DNA from: Acidobacteriota bacterium
GTDB lineage: Bacteria; Acidobacteriota; Terriglobia; Terriglobales; Acidobacteriaceae
DNA length: 64,000 nucleotides
Direction of reading: 5' to 3'
NCBI GenBank assembly: GCA_013289685.1
Contig: JABCZL010000002.1
Location: forward strand, 434,001 to 498,000
Positions within the stretch are counted from its first letter, which is position 1. Every line of letters begins with the position of its first letter. Below, piece by piece: positions 26,115 to 34,062 of this stretch. The notes under the pieces were generated by a model that ran no database searches, was not told the DNA's origin, and saw only the letters and a program-made list of their open reading frames with translations. The position numbers and the translations under genes are program-made.

Positions 26115-27311
26115 TTATGCGAAAGACGTTGCCCGGGGCCCATGAATTTTCTTTCTATCCGCCACCCGCTGTTGCGCCAGCTGGCGGGCTTCGGCGTCGG
26201 CTTCGAGGACTTTCCCAATAGACTCCAGGTGCCCTGAATTGGTTTCCGTCAGAACGTCTTCGATAACCCTGGGAATGTCGTTGAAGCCGATGCTGCCTTC
26301 CAGAAACGCTGCCACGGCGACTTCGTCGGCCGCGTTCAGTGCCACAGTCCTTGCGCCGCCGGCCTCGGCGGCCTCGTACGCCAGACGCAGACAAGGGAAT
26401 TTTGTCAGGTCTGGTGGGCAGAAGTCCAGATGACGCAAGTCACTGACCGCAAAGCGCATATCCGACGCAATCCGCTCTGGATATGTTAGAGCGTACAGAA
26501 TCGGCAACCGCATGTCGGTCACTGAAACCTGTGCAAGTATACTGCCATCCACAAACTCGACCATCGAATGGATTGTCGACTGCTGGTGGACAATCACTTC
26601 CACTTTTGCCGGCGGCATGTGAAATAGTCTGCACGCCTCGATCACTTCGAAGCCTTTATTCATCAGCGTGGCCGAGTCGATCGTGATCCTCCGCCCCATC
26701 TTCCAGGTAGGGTGGTTGAGCGCCTGCTCGACGGTTATGGACGCAAAGTCCGAATGGGGCGTGTTAAGAAATGGACCACCCGAAGCCGTCAACCAGATGC
26801 GCGAAACCTCGTCCATGCGCCCGCCGCGCAGGCATTGATGCACGGCGTTGTGCTCACTGTCGATTGGAAGCAGGGGCTTGCCTTGCTTGCGGGCCTCAGC
26901 TGTGATGAGTTCTCCGGCGGCGACCAGGCATTCTTTATTAGCCAACCCAACAACTTTCCCCGCGCGTACTGCTTCGAACGTCGCCTCCAGCCCAGCCACG
27001 CCCACGATGGCGCTGACCACGAAGTCCACTTCCGCGTGCGTTGCGACCCGTACCGTTCCCGCCGCACCGTGCACGACTTCAATCTCGCCTAGACCTTCTT
27101 TCTTCAGCCTCGTCCGCAGAGCGTCGGCGTCTTTTTCTAACGCCATCGAAATGACGCGCGGACGCCAGCGCGATGCTTGCTCAAACGCGGCTTCGAGATT
27201 CGACCCGGCCGCCAGCGTCACAATCTGAAACCGGTCAGGATAAGATTCGGCCACACTGAGCGTGCTGCGCCCAATCGAGCCCGTCGATCCCAGGATGGCG
27301 ATGCGTTTCAT
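26115..27311 (-). CDS. dxr: 1-deoxy-D-xylulose 5-phosphate reductoisomerase
   Basis: This 398-residue NADPH enzyme makes MEP from DXP, the second step of the MEP pathway. The start at 27311 gives MKRIAILGSTGSIGRSTL, the nucleotide-binding loop. Other motifs are LPIDSEHNAVHQC (metal and substrate), TASGGPF, ATLMNKGFEVIEA and VIVHQQSTIHSMVEF. It follows a small phosphatase gene by about 25 bases. With ispG elsewhere in the window, two steps of the pathway are present. Confidence 0.96.
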   Translation of the reverse strand: MKRIAILGSTGSIGRSTLSVAESYPDRFQIVTLAAGSNLEAAFEQASRWRPRVISMALEKDADALRTRLKKEGLGEIEVVHGAAGTVRVATHAEVDFVVSAIVGVAGLEATFEAVRAGKVVGLANKECLVAAGELITAEARKQGKPLLPIDSEHNAVHQCLRGGRMDEVSRIWLTASGGPFLNTPHSDFASITVEQALNHPTWKMGRRITIDSATLMNKGFEVIEACRLFHMPPAKVEVIVHQQSTIHSMVEFVDGSILAQVSVTDMRLPILYALTYPERIASDMRFAVSDLRHLDFCPPDLTKFPCLRLAYEAAEAGGARTVALNAADEVAVAAFLEGSIGFNDIPRVIEDVLTETNSGHLESIGKVLEADAEARQLAQQRVADRKKIHGPRATSFA

Positions 27312-27336
27312 GATTATTCGAAGAACGTGATTGTCG

Positions 27337-27840
27337 CTATTTCGTCGCGGACAATCCGACCGCGTAGTGATCAATCCAATCCCGCTGCTCCGATGTTTCG
27401 GGAATGTGGACGCCGCGCGCTGCCGAGACCATCTCCACAGCAGCTCCCGGGCTTATTCCTTTCCTCACCAGCAGACAAGCTGCCGCCAATCCGCTGCGCC
27501 CAATTCCCTGACGGCAATGTACAACCACATTCTTGCCTTCCGACAGAGTGCGGGTGGTTCTTTCCAAGACCTCCGCCCACTTCGCTTCTGACTTTGGAAT
27601 CTGGCGGTCGGGAATTGGAAACGAAGCGAAGTCCATTCCTAGTCGCTTAGCTTCGCCAGCCTCCTGTCCGAGATCCAGATCCTTCTCCTCCTCGGGCGTG
27701 AGCAGCGACAGGACCGTATCTACACCTTCTCGCTTCCAGCTGGACAAGTCATCCTCCAGCCAGTCTCCGCCGCGCGGCCGGGCAGCCATGGCCAGCTTTC
27801 CCTGCCACGGTCCATTGAGCCAATAGAGGTCCTTTCTCAT
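27337..27840 (-). CDS. Dual-specificity/tyrosine phosphatase family protein
   Basis: This 167-residue cytoplasmic protein has the cysteine-phosphatase signature VVVHCRQGIGRSG (nucleophile Cys109, Arg115) and a likely general acid in PIPDRQ (Asp78). The N-terminal part resembles compact DSP folds. It probably removes phosphate from protein or a small phosphorylated compound. It sits with the ParB-like gene between cdsA and dxr, a place where most genomes have no extra gene, and the three-base spacing suggests the two small proteins work together. Confidence 0.85.
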   Translation of the reverse strand: MRKDLYWLNGPWQGKLAMAARPRGGDWLEDDLSSWKREGVDTVLSLLTPEEEKDLDLGQEAGEAKRLGMDFASFPIPDRQIPKSEAKWAEVLERTTRTLSEGKNVVVHCRQGIGRSGLAAACLLVRKGISPGAAVEMVSAARGVHIPETSEQRDWIDHYAVGLSATK

Positions 27841-27843
27841 CCT

Positions 27844-28101
27844 TTACTCTTGATCCTTAACGACGACTTGCCGAGGGAGATGGTCAACATCCACTCCGCG
27901 CTGGCGAAGAACGTGGATGCGGTGATGCCCATCTAGTATAGTTCCTTCCGGCCGTGTTTTCAGGCAACCCTCCTGTTCCGGCAATAACGACGCCAGCAGC
28001 GCTTCCGTCGAAAGCCGCTCCAGTTTCGCAAGTTTCCCTGGGTTGATGGAACTGTCGGGATGGAGCGACTTAAGCGGCGGATACCGAGGTTGATCAACCA
28101 T
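27844..28101 (-). CDS. Small ParB/Srx-fold-like protein
   Basis: The product has 85 residues from the ATG at 28101; a longer frame starts at 28149 but would overlap cdsA. The core TILDGHHRIHVLRQRGVDV matches the GxxR/HHR box of ParB-N/sulfiredoxin-like domains, which in other members binds nucleotide. There is no DNA-binding domain, so it is not a chromosome ParB. It lies three bases before the phosphatase gene and 14 bases after cdsA. It may bind a nucleotide or phosphorylated partner handled by the phosphatase; this is inference. Confidence 0.6.
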   Translation of the reverse strand: MVDQPRYPPLKSLHPDSSINPGKLAKLERLSTEALLASLLPEQEGCLKTRPEGTILDGHHRIHVLRQRGVDVDHLPRQVVVKDQE

Positions 28102-28115
28102 CGCGTTGAATGGTC

Positions 28116-29012
28116 CTACTGCATCGCACGCCAGGCCGTATAAAACCACAGCACCGGCGCGGCAAACAGCAGGGCGTCGATGCGGTCGAACATGCCACCA
28201 TGCCCGGGAAGAATCGCTCCCGAATCCTTCACGCCCGCGCCGCGCTTGATTAGCGACTCCACCAGATCGCCTAGCTGCGCCGCGATGTTCAACACAATCG
28301 TCAGCAGGATCACCGGTCCCATGTCAGGAATTTCCAGTCCATACATGCCGCCGGGCCGCGTGATCAATCCGTAGCGCAGCAGCGCCGAACTGATCGGCTC
28401 CGCATGACGAAAGAGCAACCATCCCACGGCGATGCTGGCGATCATCGACGCGGCTGCACCTTCCCATGTCTTCTTCGGACTGACGCGCGACGACATCAAA
28501 TGGCGCCCCACCGACTTGCCTACAAAGTACGCGAAAATATCTCCCGCCCAGACCACGAGAAGCAGGTAAAGCAGATAAATCGCGCCCGCCGCCTGCTCGC
28601 GAAGTTGCACGAGCATTCCCATGGGCAGCGCGATATAAGTGAACGCGAAGACTGAGGCCGCCGCCGCCGGATATCCGCTGCTCAGCTCCCCACGTCGCAT
28701 CACGATGGTCAGAAAAAGAAACGGCGCAATTGCCGCGGCGAACGCCAGAACCACCAGGAACTTTCCGCTGGAAGCGAGTGGCGTCTCGCCACGTGCACTG
28801 ATCGCCACGACCAGGAAGAATAATCCGGTGAAGAGATAGGTAGGCCAGCGCAGCGGCTGCACGCCATAAGATTCCGTCAGCTTCAGGAATTCATAAATGG
28901 TGAGCAGCGCCACGATGCCCGCAACAGCGGCCAACACGGGCACTGGTGCCCGCAAGATGAGCACCAGCACAATCGGAATGAGGACGACCGCGGTCGCGAT
29001 GCGTTTTAACAA
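28116..29012 (-). CDS. cdsA: Phosphatidate cytidylyltransferase
   Basis: This 298-residue multi-spanning enzyme makes CDP-diacylglycerol from phosphatidate and CTP, the branch point of phospholipid synthesis. Six or more hydrophobic segments are seen. The family signature lies near the C-terminus: KRGAGVKDSGAILPGHGG, then FDRIDALL. SPKKTWEGAAASM in the middle is also diagnostic. It follows uppS in the same direction after a repeat element. Confidence 0.95.
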   Translation of the reverse strand: MLKRIATAVVLIPIVLVLILRAPVPVLAAVAGIVALLTIYEFLKLTESYGVQPLRWPTYLFTGLFFLVVAISARGETPLASSGKFLVVLAFAAAIAPFLFLTIVMRRGELSSGYPAAAASVFAFTYIALPMGMLVQLREQAAGAIYLLYLLLVVWAGDIFAYFVGKSVGRHLMSSRVSPKKTWEGAAASMIASIAVGWLLFRHAEPISSALLRYGLITRPGGMYGLEIPDMGPVILLTIVLNIAAQLGDLVESLIKRGAGVKDSGAILPGHGGMFDRIDALLFAAPVLWFYTAWRAMQ

Positions 29013-29071
29013 GGGAAGTGGGTTTGCGCTGTGATCAGCGGCGGTTACGATCTTTGCACGAATTCAGGAAT

Positions 29072-29143
29072 TTCACCACAGAGGCCACACGGAATCACGG
29101 CGTTCGGCCTTCCTCTGTGTCCCTCCGTGCCCTCTGTGGTTAA
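29072..29143. repeat. Inverted repeat, ACCACAGAGG type
   Basis: TTCACCACAGAGGCCACACGG pairs with CCCTCCGTGCCCTCTGTGG. The arrangement is like that of the CCTTCGTGGTT element at 16300. Its right end supplies the TAA stop codon of uppS (29140-29142), so the element abuts or overlaps that gene. Confidence 0.75.
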
Positions 29144-29973
29144 GATTTTGCTTCGGATGTTGCCGCGTGCCCGTCGCCGTGATTCAGTCCGCCGTAGCGC
29201 CGCTCGCGCTTCTGGTATTCCGCGATCCCCTCCAGCAAATGCACTCCGCGAAAATCCGGCCACAAAGTTGGCGTCACATAGATCTCGGCATACGCCAGCT
29301 GCCACAACAGAAAATTACTCAGCCGCATCTCACCCGAGGTCCGCACCACCAGGTCGGGATCCGGGAGATGCCGCGTATACAAGTGCCGCGCCACCGCATC
29401 CTCGTCGATGTGCAGGTGCTCGATCCCGCCATTCTGCGCCGCCGCGTTCACCATGGAGCGGAACGCGTCCACCAGTTCGCTGCGCGCGCTGTAGTTGAGC
29501 GCCAGCGTGAGCACCATCCCCGAATTGCGCGACGTGGCCTCGCGGGCCCATTCCATGCGCTCCTGCACGTCCTCAGGCAGTTCGTGCTGCCGGCCGATGT
29601 ATTCGAGGCGAATATTGTTCTTGTTCAGTGTGGGAACTTCCGCCTTCAGATAGCGGCTCAACAGCCCCATGAGAAACCCGACTTCGCTCTTGGGCCGCTT
29701 CTTCCAGTTCTCTTCGGAGAACGCGTAGAGGGTGAGCGCAGGGATATGAATACGCGCCGCGGTCTCTACGGTCGAGCGGACGGCGGTGACCCCGGCCCGA
29801 TGCCCGGCCACGCGCGGCATGTGGCGCCGCTTGGCCCAGCGCCCGTTGCCGTCCATGATGATGGCGATATGTTTCGGCAGCCGCGCCGGATCCAGCCGCC
29901 GGTAAACTTCGGTTTCCTTGCGGTCCAGCCCCGTGGGTACCGATGAAGCTACTTTGTCGTACAAAGTGGTCAC
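29140..29973 (-). CDS. uppS: Undecaprenyl diphosphate synthase (UppS)
   Basis: This 277-residue cis-prenyltransferase makes the C55 carrier for peptidoglycan. The catalytic Asp is in IAIIMDGNGRWAK (Asp41). Further motifs are GHRAGVTAVRSTVE, TLYAFSEENWKRP-like sequence (one extra Lys) and the C-terminal PDLVVRTSGEMRLSNFLLWQ and TPTLWPDF. The normal length is about 250; the extra residues are an N-terminal extension of about 25 and a short tail ending at a repeat element. It heads the uppS-cdsA-dxr-rseP run. Confidence 0.96.
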   Translation of the reverse strand: MTTLYDKVASSVPTGLDRKETEVYRRLDPARLPKHIAIIMDGNGRWAKRRHMPRVAGHRAGVTAVRSTVETAARIHIPALTLYAFSEENWKKRPKSEVGFLMGLLSRYLKAEVPTLNKNNIRLEYIGRQHELPEDVQERMEWAREATSRNSGMVLTLALNYSARSELVDAFRSMVNAAAQNGGIEHLHIDEDAVARHLYTRHLPDPDLVVRTSGEMRLSNFLLWQLAYAEIYVTPTLWPDFRGVHLLEGIAEYQKRERRYGGLNHGDGHAATSEAKS

Positions 29974-30023
29974 GATATGAGGCTACCACAGGCGGGAAGG
30001 GGTTAGCAATGACACGAAGGGTG

Positions 30024-30190
30024 ATGTGGCGCGGGCACTCCTGCCCGCGAAATGTCGCCGCCATGGCTGATGCATGTGGGGAGAGCCGCCATCGGCTGTC
30101 CCGGGAGCAAAGCTCCCGGGCTTTCTCAGATCGCTAGCGGAATCACAGTAGTCCTCCGGCTTTTGGCGGGCAGGAGTGCCCGCCCCACAT
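30024..30190. repeat. Long palindromic element, GCGGGCACTCCTGCCCGC type
   Basis: Left arm ATGTGGCGCGGGCACTCCTG and right arm CAGGAGTGCCCGCCCCACAT are inverted copies about 120 bases apart. Each arm has its own GCGGGC/GCCCGC hairpin. Inside are CCGGGAGC/GCTCCCGG and TCGCTAGCGG-like palindromes. It separates uppS from the HtrA-like gene. Confidence 0.8.
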
Positions 30191-30194
30191 AAGC

Positions 30195-31295
30195 CTACCG
30201 CGCTTCTTCCGGCACCACTTTCAGCTCCAGCTTGTCCGTCCACCGCAGCACGGTCAGCGCACAACTCACCCCCACGCGCACATCGGTCAGCATACGATGC
30301 AGATCGTCCACGCCCGCCACCGGCCGGCCTTCCAGCGCGACGATGACATCTCCTTCGCGAAGCCCCGCGCGCTTGGCCGGACTGTTCTCTTCCACGCCGA
30401 GCACGACCACGCCCATTTCCTTCGGCAGGTCGTAGAAGCGCACCACGCGCCGGTGCACCGGCACCGTTTGCGCCGAGACGCCAATGTAGCTGCGCCGCAG
30501 GCGTCCATCGCGCAGCAGGCGGCTGGCCACGAACTTCGCCGTGTTGATGCCGATGGCAAAACAGATCCCCTGCGCCGGCAGAATCGTCGCTGTATTCACG
30601 CCCACCACGCGCCCGGCGGAATCGACCAGCGGCCCTCCGGAGTTCCCCGGATTCAGCGAGGCGTCGGTCTGGATCACATCGTCAATCAGCCGCCCGGAAT
30701 ACGAGCGCAGAGATCTTCCCAGAGCGCTCACCACGCCCGCCGTCACCGTCGATTGAAATCCATAAGGCGCGCCAATCGCAATTACGATCTGCCCCACCCG
30801 CAGGCGCTGCGAATCGCCCAGCGCCGCCGCGGTCAGGCCGGGCTCGCCAGCATGCGGTTGATCCAGCCGAATCACGGCCAGATCGCTCGCCGGATCGTCG
30901 CCAATCACGGTCGCAGGCATGCGCCGGCCGTCCGCAAGTGTCACCGCGATGCGCACCGCCTCATGCACTACGTGACTGTTGGTGAGGATCAGACCGTCCG
31001 GAGTAAACACGAATCCCGAGCCGCCGCCGCGTCGTTCGCGTGGCTCGCCCGAACGGGCGCGACCTGCGTTGTTAGCCGGCACAGCCTGGTGCACTTCAAT
31101 ATTCACTACCGACGGACTCATGCGCTCCACAGCGCCGGTTACTGCAGTCGAATAGGCGTCGAGCAGGGAATCGTCGCCTGCGCCTTGCGGCGCGACGGTC
31201 GATTCGCGGGGAGACTCATCCCACCCAGTGCTATTTGGTGCGAGATTCGATAACACGTTCTGGACAGGGAAGCCGCTCAAGTTTTCTTGGTTCAT
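30195..31295 (-). CDS. S1C serine protease with PDZ domain (HtrA/DegP-like)
   Basis: This 366-residue protein has the trypsin-like triad His108 (LTNSHVVHEA), Asp138 (DDPASDLAVIRL) and Ser219 (LNPGNSGGPLV). One PDZ domain follows at about 285-355 (KRAGLREGDVIVALEGRPV). It has no signal peptide or transmembrane helix in the given frame: the N-terminus is polar, and I find no better start. It may thus be cytoplasmic, unlike most DegP proteins. It lies between two palindromic repeats. Confidence 0.88.
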   Translation of the reverse strand: MNQENLSGFPVQNVLSNLAPNSTGWDESPRESTVAPQGAGDDSLLDAYSTAVTGAVERMSPSVVNIEVHQAVPANNAGRARSGEPRERRGGGSGFVFTPDGLILTNSHVVHEAVRIAVTLADGRRMPATVIGDDPASDLAVIRLDQPHAGEPGLTAAALGDSQRLRVGQIVIAIGAPYGFQSTVTAGVVSALGRSLRSYSGRLIDDVIQTDASLNPGNSGGPLVDSAGRVVGVNTATILPAQGICFAIGINTAKFVASRLLRDGRLRRSYIGVSAQTVPVHRRVVRFYDLPKEMGVVVLGVEENSPAKRAGLREGDVIVALEGRPVAGVDDLHRMLTDVRVGVSCALTVLRWTDKLELKVVPEEAR

Positions 31296-31349
31296 GCAAG
31301 ATAGATGTTAGTCGATCTGCTGGGGATTCAACCGCGAATGAACTCGTTG

Positions 31350-31469
31350 TCATCCTGAGGCCCGCGTTTTTTGCGGGCTGAAGGACCTATGAAATCGCCG
31401 GGAGCACAGCTGCTGCCGGTGGAGTGAATAGGTCCTTCGCCCGCAAAAAACGCGGGCCTCAGGATGACA
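31350..31469. repeat. Inverted element bounded by TCATCCTGAG
   Basis: TCATCCTGAGGCCCGCG and the mirrored CGCGGGCCTCAGGATGA bound a 120-base element. Each arm holds a GCCCGC/GCGGGC hairpin with a T6 or A6 loop, followed by AAGGACCTAT on one side and ATAGGTCCTT on the other. A related element lies at 59182-59273, and a partial one at about 62383-62425. Confidence 0.85.
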
Positions 31470-31524
31470 AGCCAATTAGCGTTACGGCGCCAAGATTGAT
31501 CCTATGTCAGGAATCGCCACAAGT

Positions 31525-31554
31525 AAAAAAGCCGGGACCAGAATCGGTCCCGGC
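31525..31554 (-). terminator. Rho-independent terminator of the XRE regulator gene
   Basis: Read on the minus strand, the perfect stem GCCGGGACC / GGTCCCGGC is followed by T6. The nearest minus-strand gene ends at 31675, so this is probably its terminator. Confidence 0.75.
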
Positions 31555-31630
31555 AAGTGTTGGCTGGTTGCCCGGATAAACTTGTTTGGATCCACCGGGG
31601 CTAAAGCCCCTTCAACTTCTCAAATCCTTG

Positions 31631-31658
31631 ACGCGGCCCTGAAGGGCCGCTCTTCCAC
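31631..31658. repeat. 28-bp repeat around GGCCCTGAAGGGCC
   Basis: The 28 bases here, with GGCCCTGAAGGGCC at the centre followed by GCTCTTCCAC, are identical to 58300-58327. Both are preceded by a GGCTAAAGCC-like hairpin, so they are parts of the same larger element. Confidence 0.8.
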
Positions 31659-31674
31659 TTTACGCGCTCCGCTT

Positions 31675-32217
31675 CTACGCGCTGCGCCGCGGACGTATCG
31701 TCAAGTCCCGCACCTGGGTCAGGATGCTCGACATCTGCATCCCATTCAGTTGCGCGACAAATGGCAGCAACTCCGCGATGAACTGATCTTTCATCAGTTC
31801 CATGACTTCTTCCTGGCGGGTGCGTTCTCCGCCGCTGAGCAGATCGGGCACGGTGACCTCCAGTGCACGCGCCAGCCGTTCCAGGGAAGACAGCGTAGGC
31901 GTGGCTTTTTCGTTCTCAATTTTCGAAACGTAGGTGCGCGGCACCGACATGCGTCCCGCGAGTTGGCGCTGGCTGAGCCCGTTGCGCAGGCGCAGCGAGC
32001 GGATGGAGGTCGCCAGGTTCAGATGTCCGCGGCCGTTCGTGCCGGGCACGGGCATCATCAATGGTGGCGCTACCGTGACGGGTTCAGGTTCAGGTTCCTC
32101 GTCCAGAGACGCGTGGCAGCGTCGGCAATTATTATTGGAAGTGCGAAACTGGACCAGCAGGCAGTGATCGCAACGAACGACCTCCCGTGAGTCGACCGGG
32201 GCAAGAGTCGTGGCCAT
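31675..32217 (-). CDS. Zinc-ribbon XRE-family transcriptional regulator
   Basis: The product has 180 residues. An N-terminal zinc ribbon is formed by Cys16-x2-Cys19 and Cys31-x2-Cys34. A Pro/Glu linker leads to an XRE helix-turn-helix (about 70-125; LRNGLSQRQLAGRMSVPRTY, then VSKIENEKATP). A C-terminal helical tail follows. The architecture suggests a DNA-binding regulator whose N-terminal domain binds zinc or a protein partner. It is a lone gene with its own terminator; the upstream gap holds direct repeats that may be its own operators. Confidence 0.85.
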   Translation of the reverse strand: MATTLAPVDSREVVRCDHCLLVQFRTSNNNCRRCHASLDEEPEPEPVTVAPPLMMPVPGTNGRGHLNLATSIRSLRLRNGLSQRQLAGRMSVPRTYVSKIENEKATPTLSSLERLARALEVTVPDLLSGGERTRQEEVMELMKDQFIAELLPFVAQLNGMQMSSILTQVRDLTIRPRRSA

Positions 32218-32577
32218 CGGGTTGTGGGAGTGCCAGAGCGGGCTCTCCTAACAGCCTTAAATGCTGAGAACAAAAATACTTGCAGGAATTACTTGGGGGA
32301 GATTCCTGCTAGCAGGCTCAATCTGCGGCATCCAGCCTGTGGATGTCAAGGTTAAAATGCTGAAACCCCGCGAATTTTGCGGGTAAAACCCAAAGCAACA
32401 CGCCAGAAGCCCGGAGAAAACAGGCGAAAACCATGATCCGTCGCGAACTCGCGTGGTGTTTACCAACTGTAGTCATGGCGACATTGTAAACCGGCGACTA
32501 AGACAGGCAGAATGCCAACGAACACGTGAAGTCCCTCTCTCGCTTGTTGGAATGATTTAGAGGAGCACCGCCGATGC
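32218..32577. other. Gene-free stretch with possible operator repeats
   Basis: No coding sequence is seen in these 360 bases. TTAAATGCTGAGAAC near 32256 and TTAAAATGCTGAAACC near 32352 are similar direct repeats upstream of the XRE gene. A short hairpin CCCGC-GAATTTT-GCGGG lies just after the second. These may control the regulator gene. Confidence 0.35.
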
Positions 32578-33972
32578 CTACTGAATCAGGTACTGCTCCA
32601 ACTTCCCGTCCGGCACTGTGAGAGTGCTCAGGTGTAAGGACTTGTCTTTGAACTTGATCCTGAAATGGCGGTACGTCATGCCGCCGCGTAGCTCTACGGA
32701 GATCTGGCTCAAGGACTCCACCGGTCCCAACGCTTTCAGGCTGGCGGATGCGTCCCCCAGAACCTGATCGGTGAAGTACGCGTCGGCATCGGGAGTCAGC
32801 AGGCTCCGATCGATCTTGCCTTCCAGTAATCCGTCGAAGATCTGCCTCGCTTGCTGCAACGCCTTTTCCGCTTGCGGGTCTTCCTCCTGTGTCAACAGGA
32901 GCGGTGCGATCTGACCCGTGATGGATTGCGGCGCACCAGAGCCGTCTTGGTTCACTAACACCACCACAGCCGTGCCTTGGTCGGGCCACACCGTGTTCAA
33001 GCTTACGAATCCCGATACCGCGCCGCCATGAACCAGCTTGGGGTGCCCCTCGTCGTCCACTACTCCCACTCCCAGCGCGTAGTCCGTGGGCGTGCCATTG
33101 CGCAGGCGCGCCGGAGTCGTCATCAATTCGAGCAACGCGGGCGTCAAGAGCTTATGTTCCGTCAGGGAGATGTCCCACAGAGCCAGATCGTGCGCTGTCA
33201 TGGCCAACTCCCCCGCCGCATACAGCCAGCCGCGACCTTCCGGCTGTGCCGGGCGCAGGGGCCCCAGCGCAAACCTCGTGTAACCCGCTGCATCCATCGG
33301 CCCCAGCATGTGCTCTGACAGGTCGATGGCGCTGGTCATCTCCAGCGGTTGCAGGATGCGCTTCGCCAGGAAGGCGAAGAAGGGGCCGCCTGTGACTTGC
33401 TCCACAATTCGGCCTGCCACCACGTAGTTCGTGTTGCTGTACTGCCAGCGTGTGCCGGGCTCAAAATCCAGCGGTTTTTTCGCCCACTCATCGAGTATGC
33501 TCTCCGCCGTCGCCGGCTTTTGCATGAACGGCGCCACATAGTCCTGGGGATAGTAGTCCTGGTATCCGGATGTGTGGGAGAGTAGCTGGCGGATGGTGAT
33601 CTCTCCCGACCGCGTCAGGTTGGGAAGGTAGCTCGAAACGCGGTCATCGAGTGATAATTTGCCGTCCTGGACAAGCAACAGGACCGCGCCCGCCAAAAGC
33701 TGTTTGCTGACTGACCCGATGCAATAACGCATCTCGGCCTTGGCATCCACCGCGGGATCCAGACGTGCCCGTCCGTATGCTTTCTCGTACACAACTTTGC
33801 CGCCCTGCACAATCGCAATCGAAGCGCTGGGCGCCCCGTTAGCGGCAAGTTCTTTGGCGGCTATCTCATCGATCTTAACCGCCGTTGTGGATGGTAGCTG
33901 CGCTGCGAGTTCGCTCGCAGCCGCAAACAGGACTGCTGCGCACAGGCTTAGAAATAAATGAGATCGGCGCAT
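32578..33972 (-). CDS. Class C beta-lactamase-like serine hydrolase
   Basis: This 464-residue protein has a signal peptide ending near AAQLPS, so it works in the periplasm or outside. The penicillin-binding fold has the active Ser87-x-x-Lys90 (CIGSVSKQL), Tyr178-Ser-Asn180 (WQYSNTNYV) and HGGAVSG in place of KTG. The C-terminal 100 residues are an extra alpha/beta domain. Such proteins are often esterases or D-amino peptidases; resistance cannot be inferred. It is transcribed alone. Confidence 0.88.
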   Translation of the reverse strand: MRRSHLFLSLCAAVLFAAASELAAQLPSTTAVKIDEIAAKELAANGAPSASIAIVQGGKVVYEKAYGRARLDPAVDAKAEMRYCIGSVSKQLLAGAVLLLVQDGKLSLDDRVSSYLPNLTRSGEITIRQLLSHTSGYQDYYPQDYVAPFMQKPATAESILDEWAKKPLDFEPGTRWQYSNTNYVVAGRIVEQVTGGPFFAFLAKRILQPLEMTSAIDLSEHMLGPMDAAGYTRFALGPLRPAQPEGRGWLYAAGELAMTAHDLALWDISLTEHKLLTPALLELMTTPARLRNGTPTDYALGVGVVDDEGHPKLVHGGAVSGFVSLNTVWPDQGTAVVVLVNQDGSGAPQSITGQIAPLLLTQEEDPQAEKALQQARQIFDGLLEGKIDRSLLTPDADAYFTDQVLGDASASLKALGPVESLSQISVELRGGMTYRHFRIKFKDKSLHLSTLTVPDGKLEQYLIQ

Positions 33973-34035
33973 GGCAATTGGCTCCGACCAAGTATAGACG
34001 AGAAGATGGCCGCCCCAAGACGCCCCGAATAGTCA

Positions 34036-34060
34036 GAGCCTGAGACTAGTGTTCAGGCTC
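34036..34060. terminator. Hairpin after the P450 gene
   Basis: GAGCCTGA (34036-34043) and TCAGGCTC (34053-34060) are exact inverted copies just past the P450 stop codon at 34063. There is no T run, so it may be an RNA-stabilising hairpin rather than a full terminator. Confidence 0.5.
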
Positions 34061-34062
34061 GG

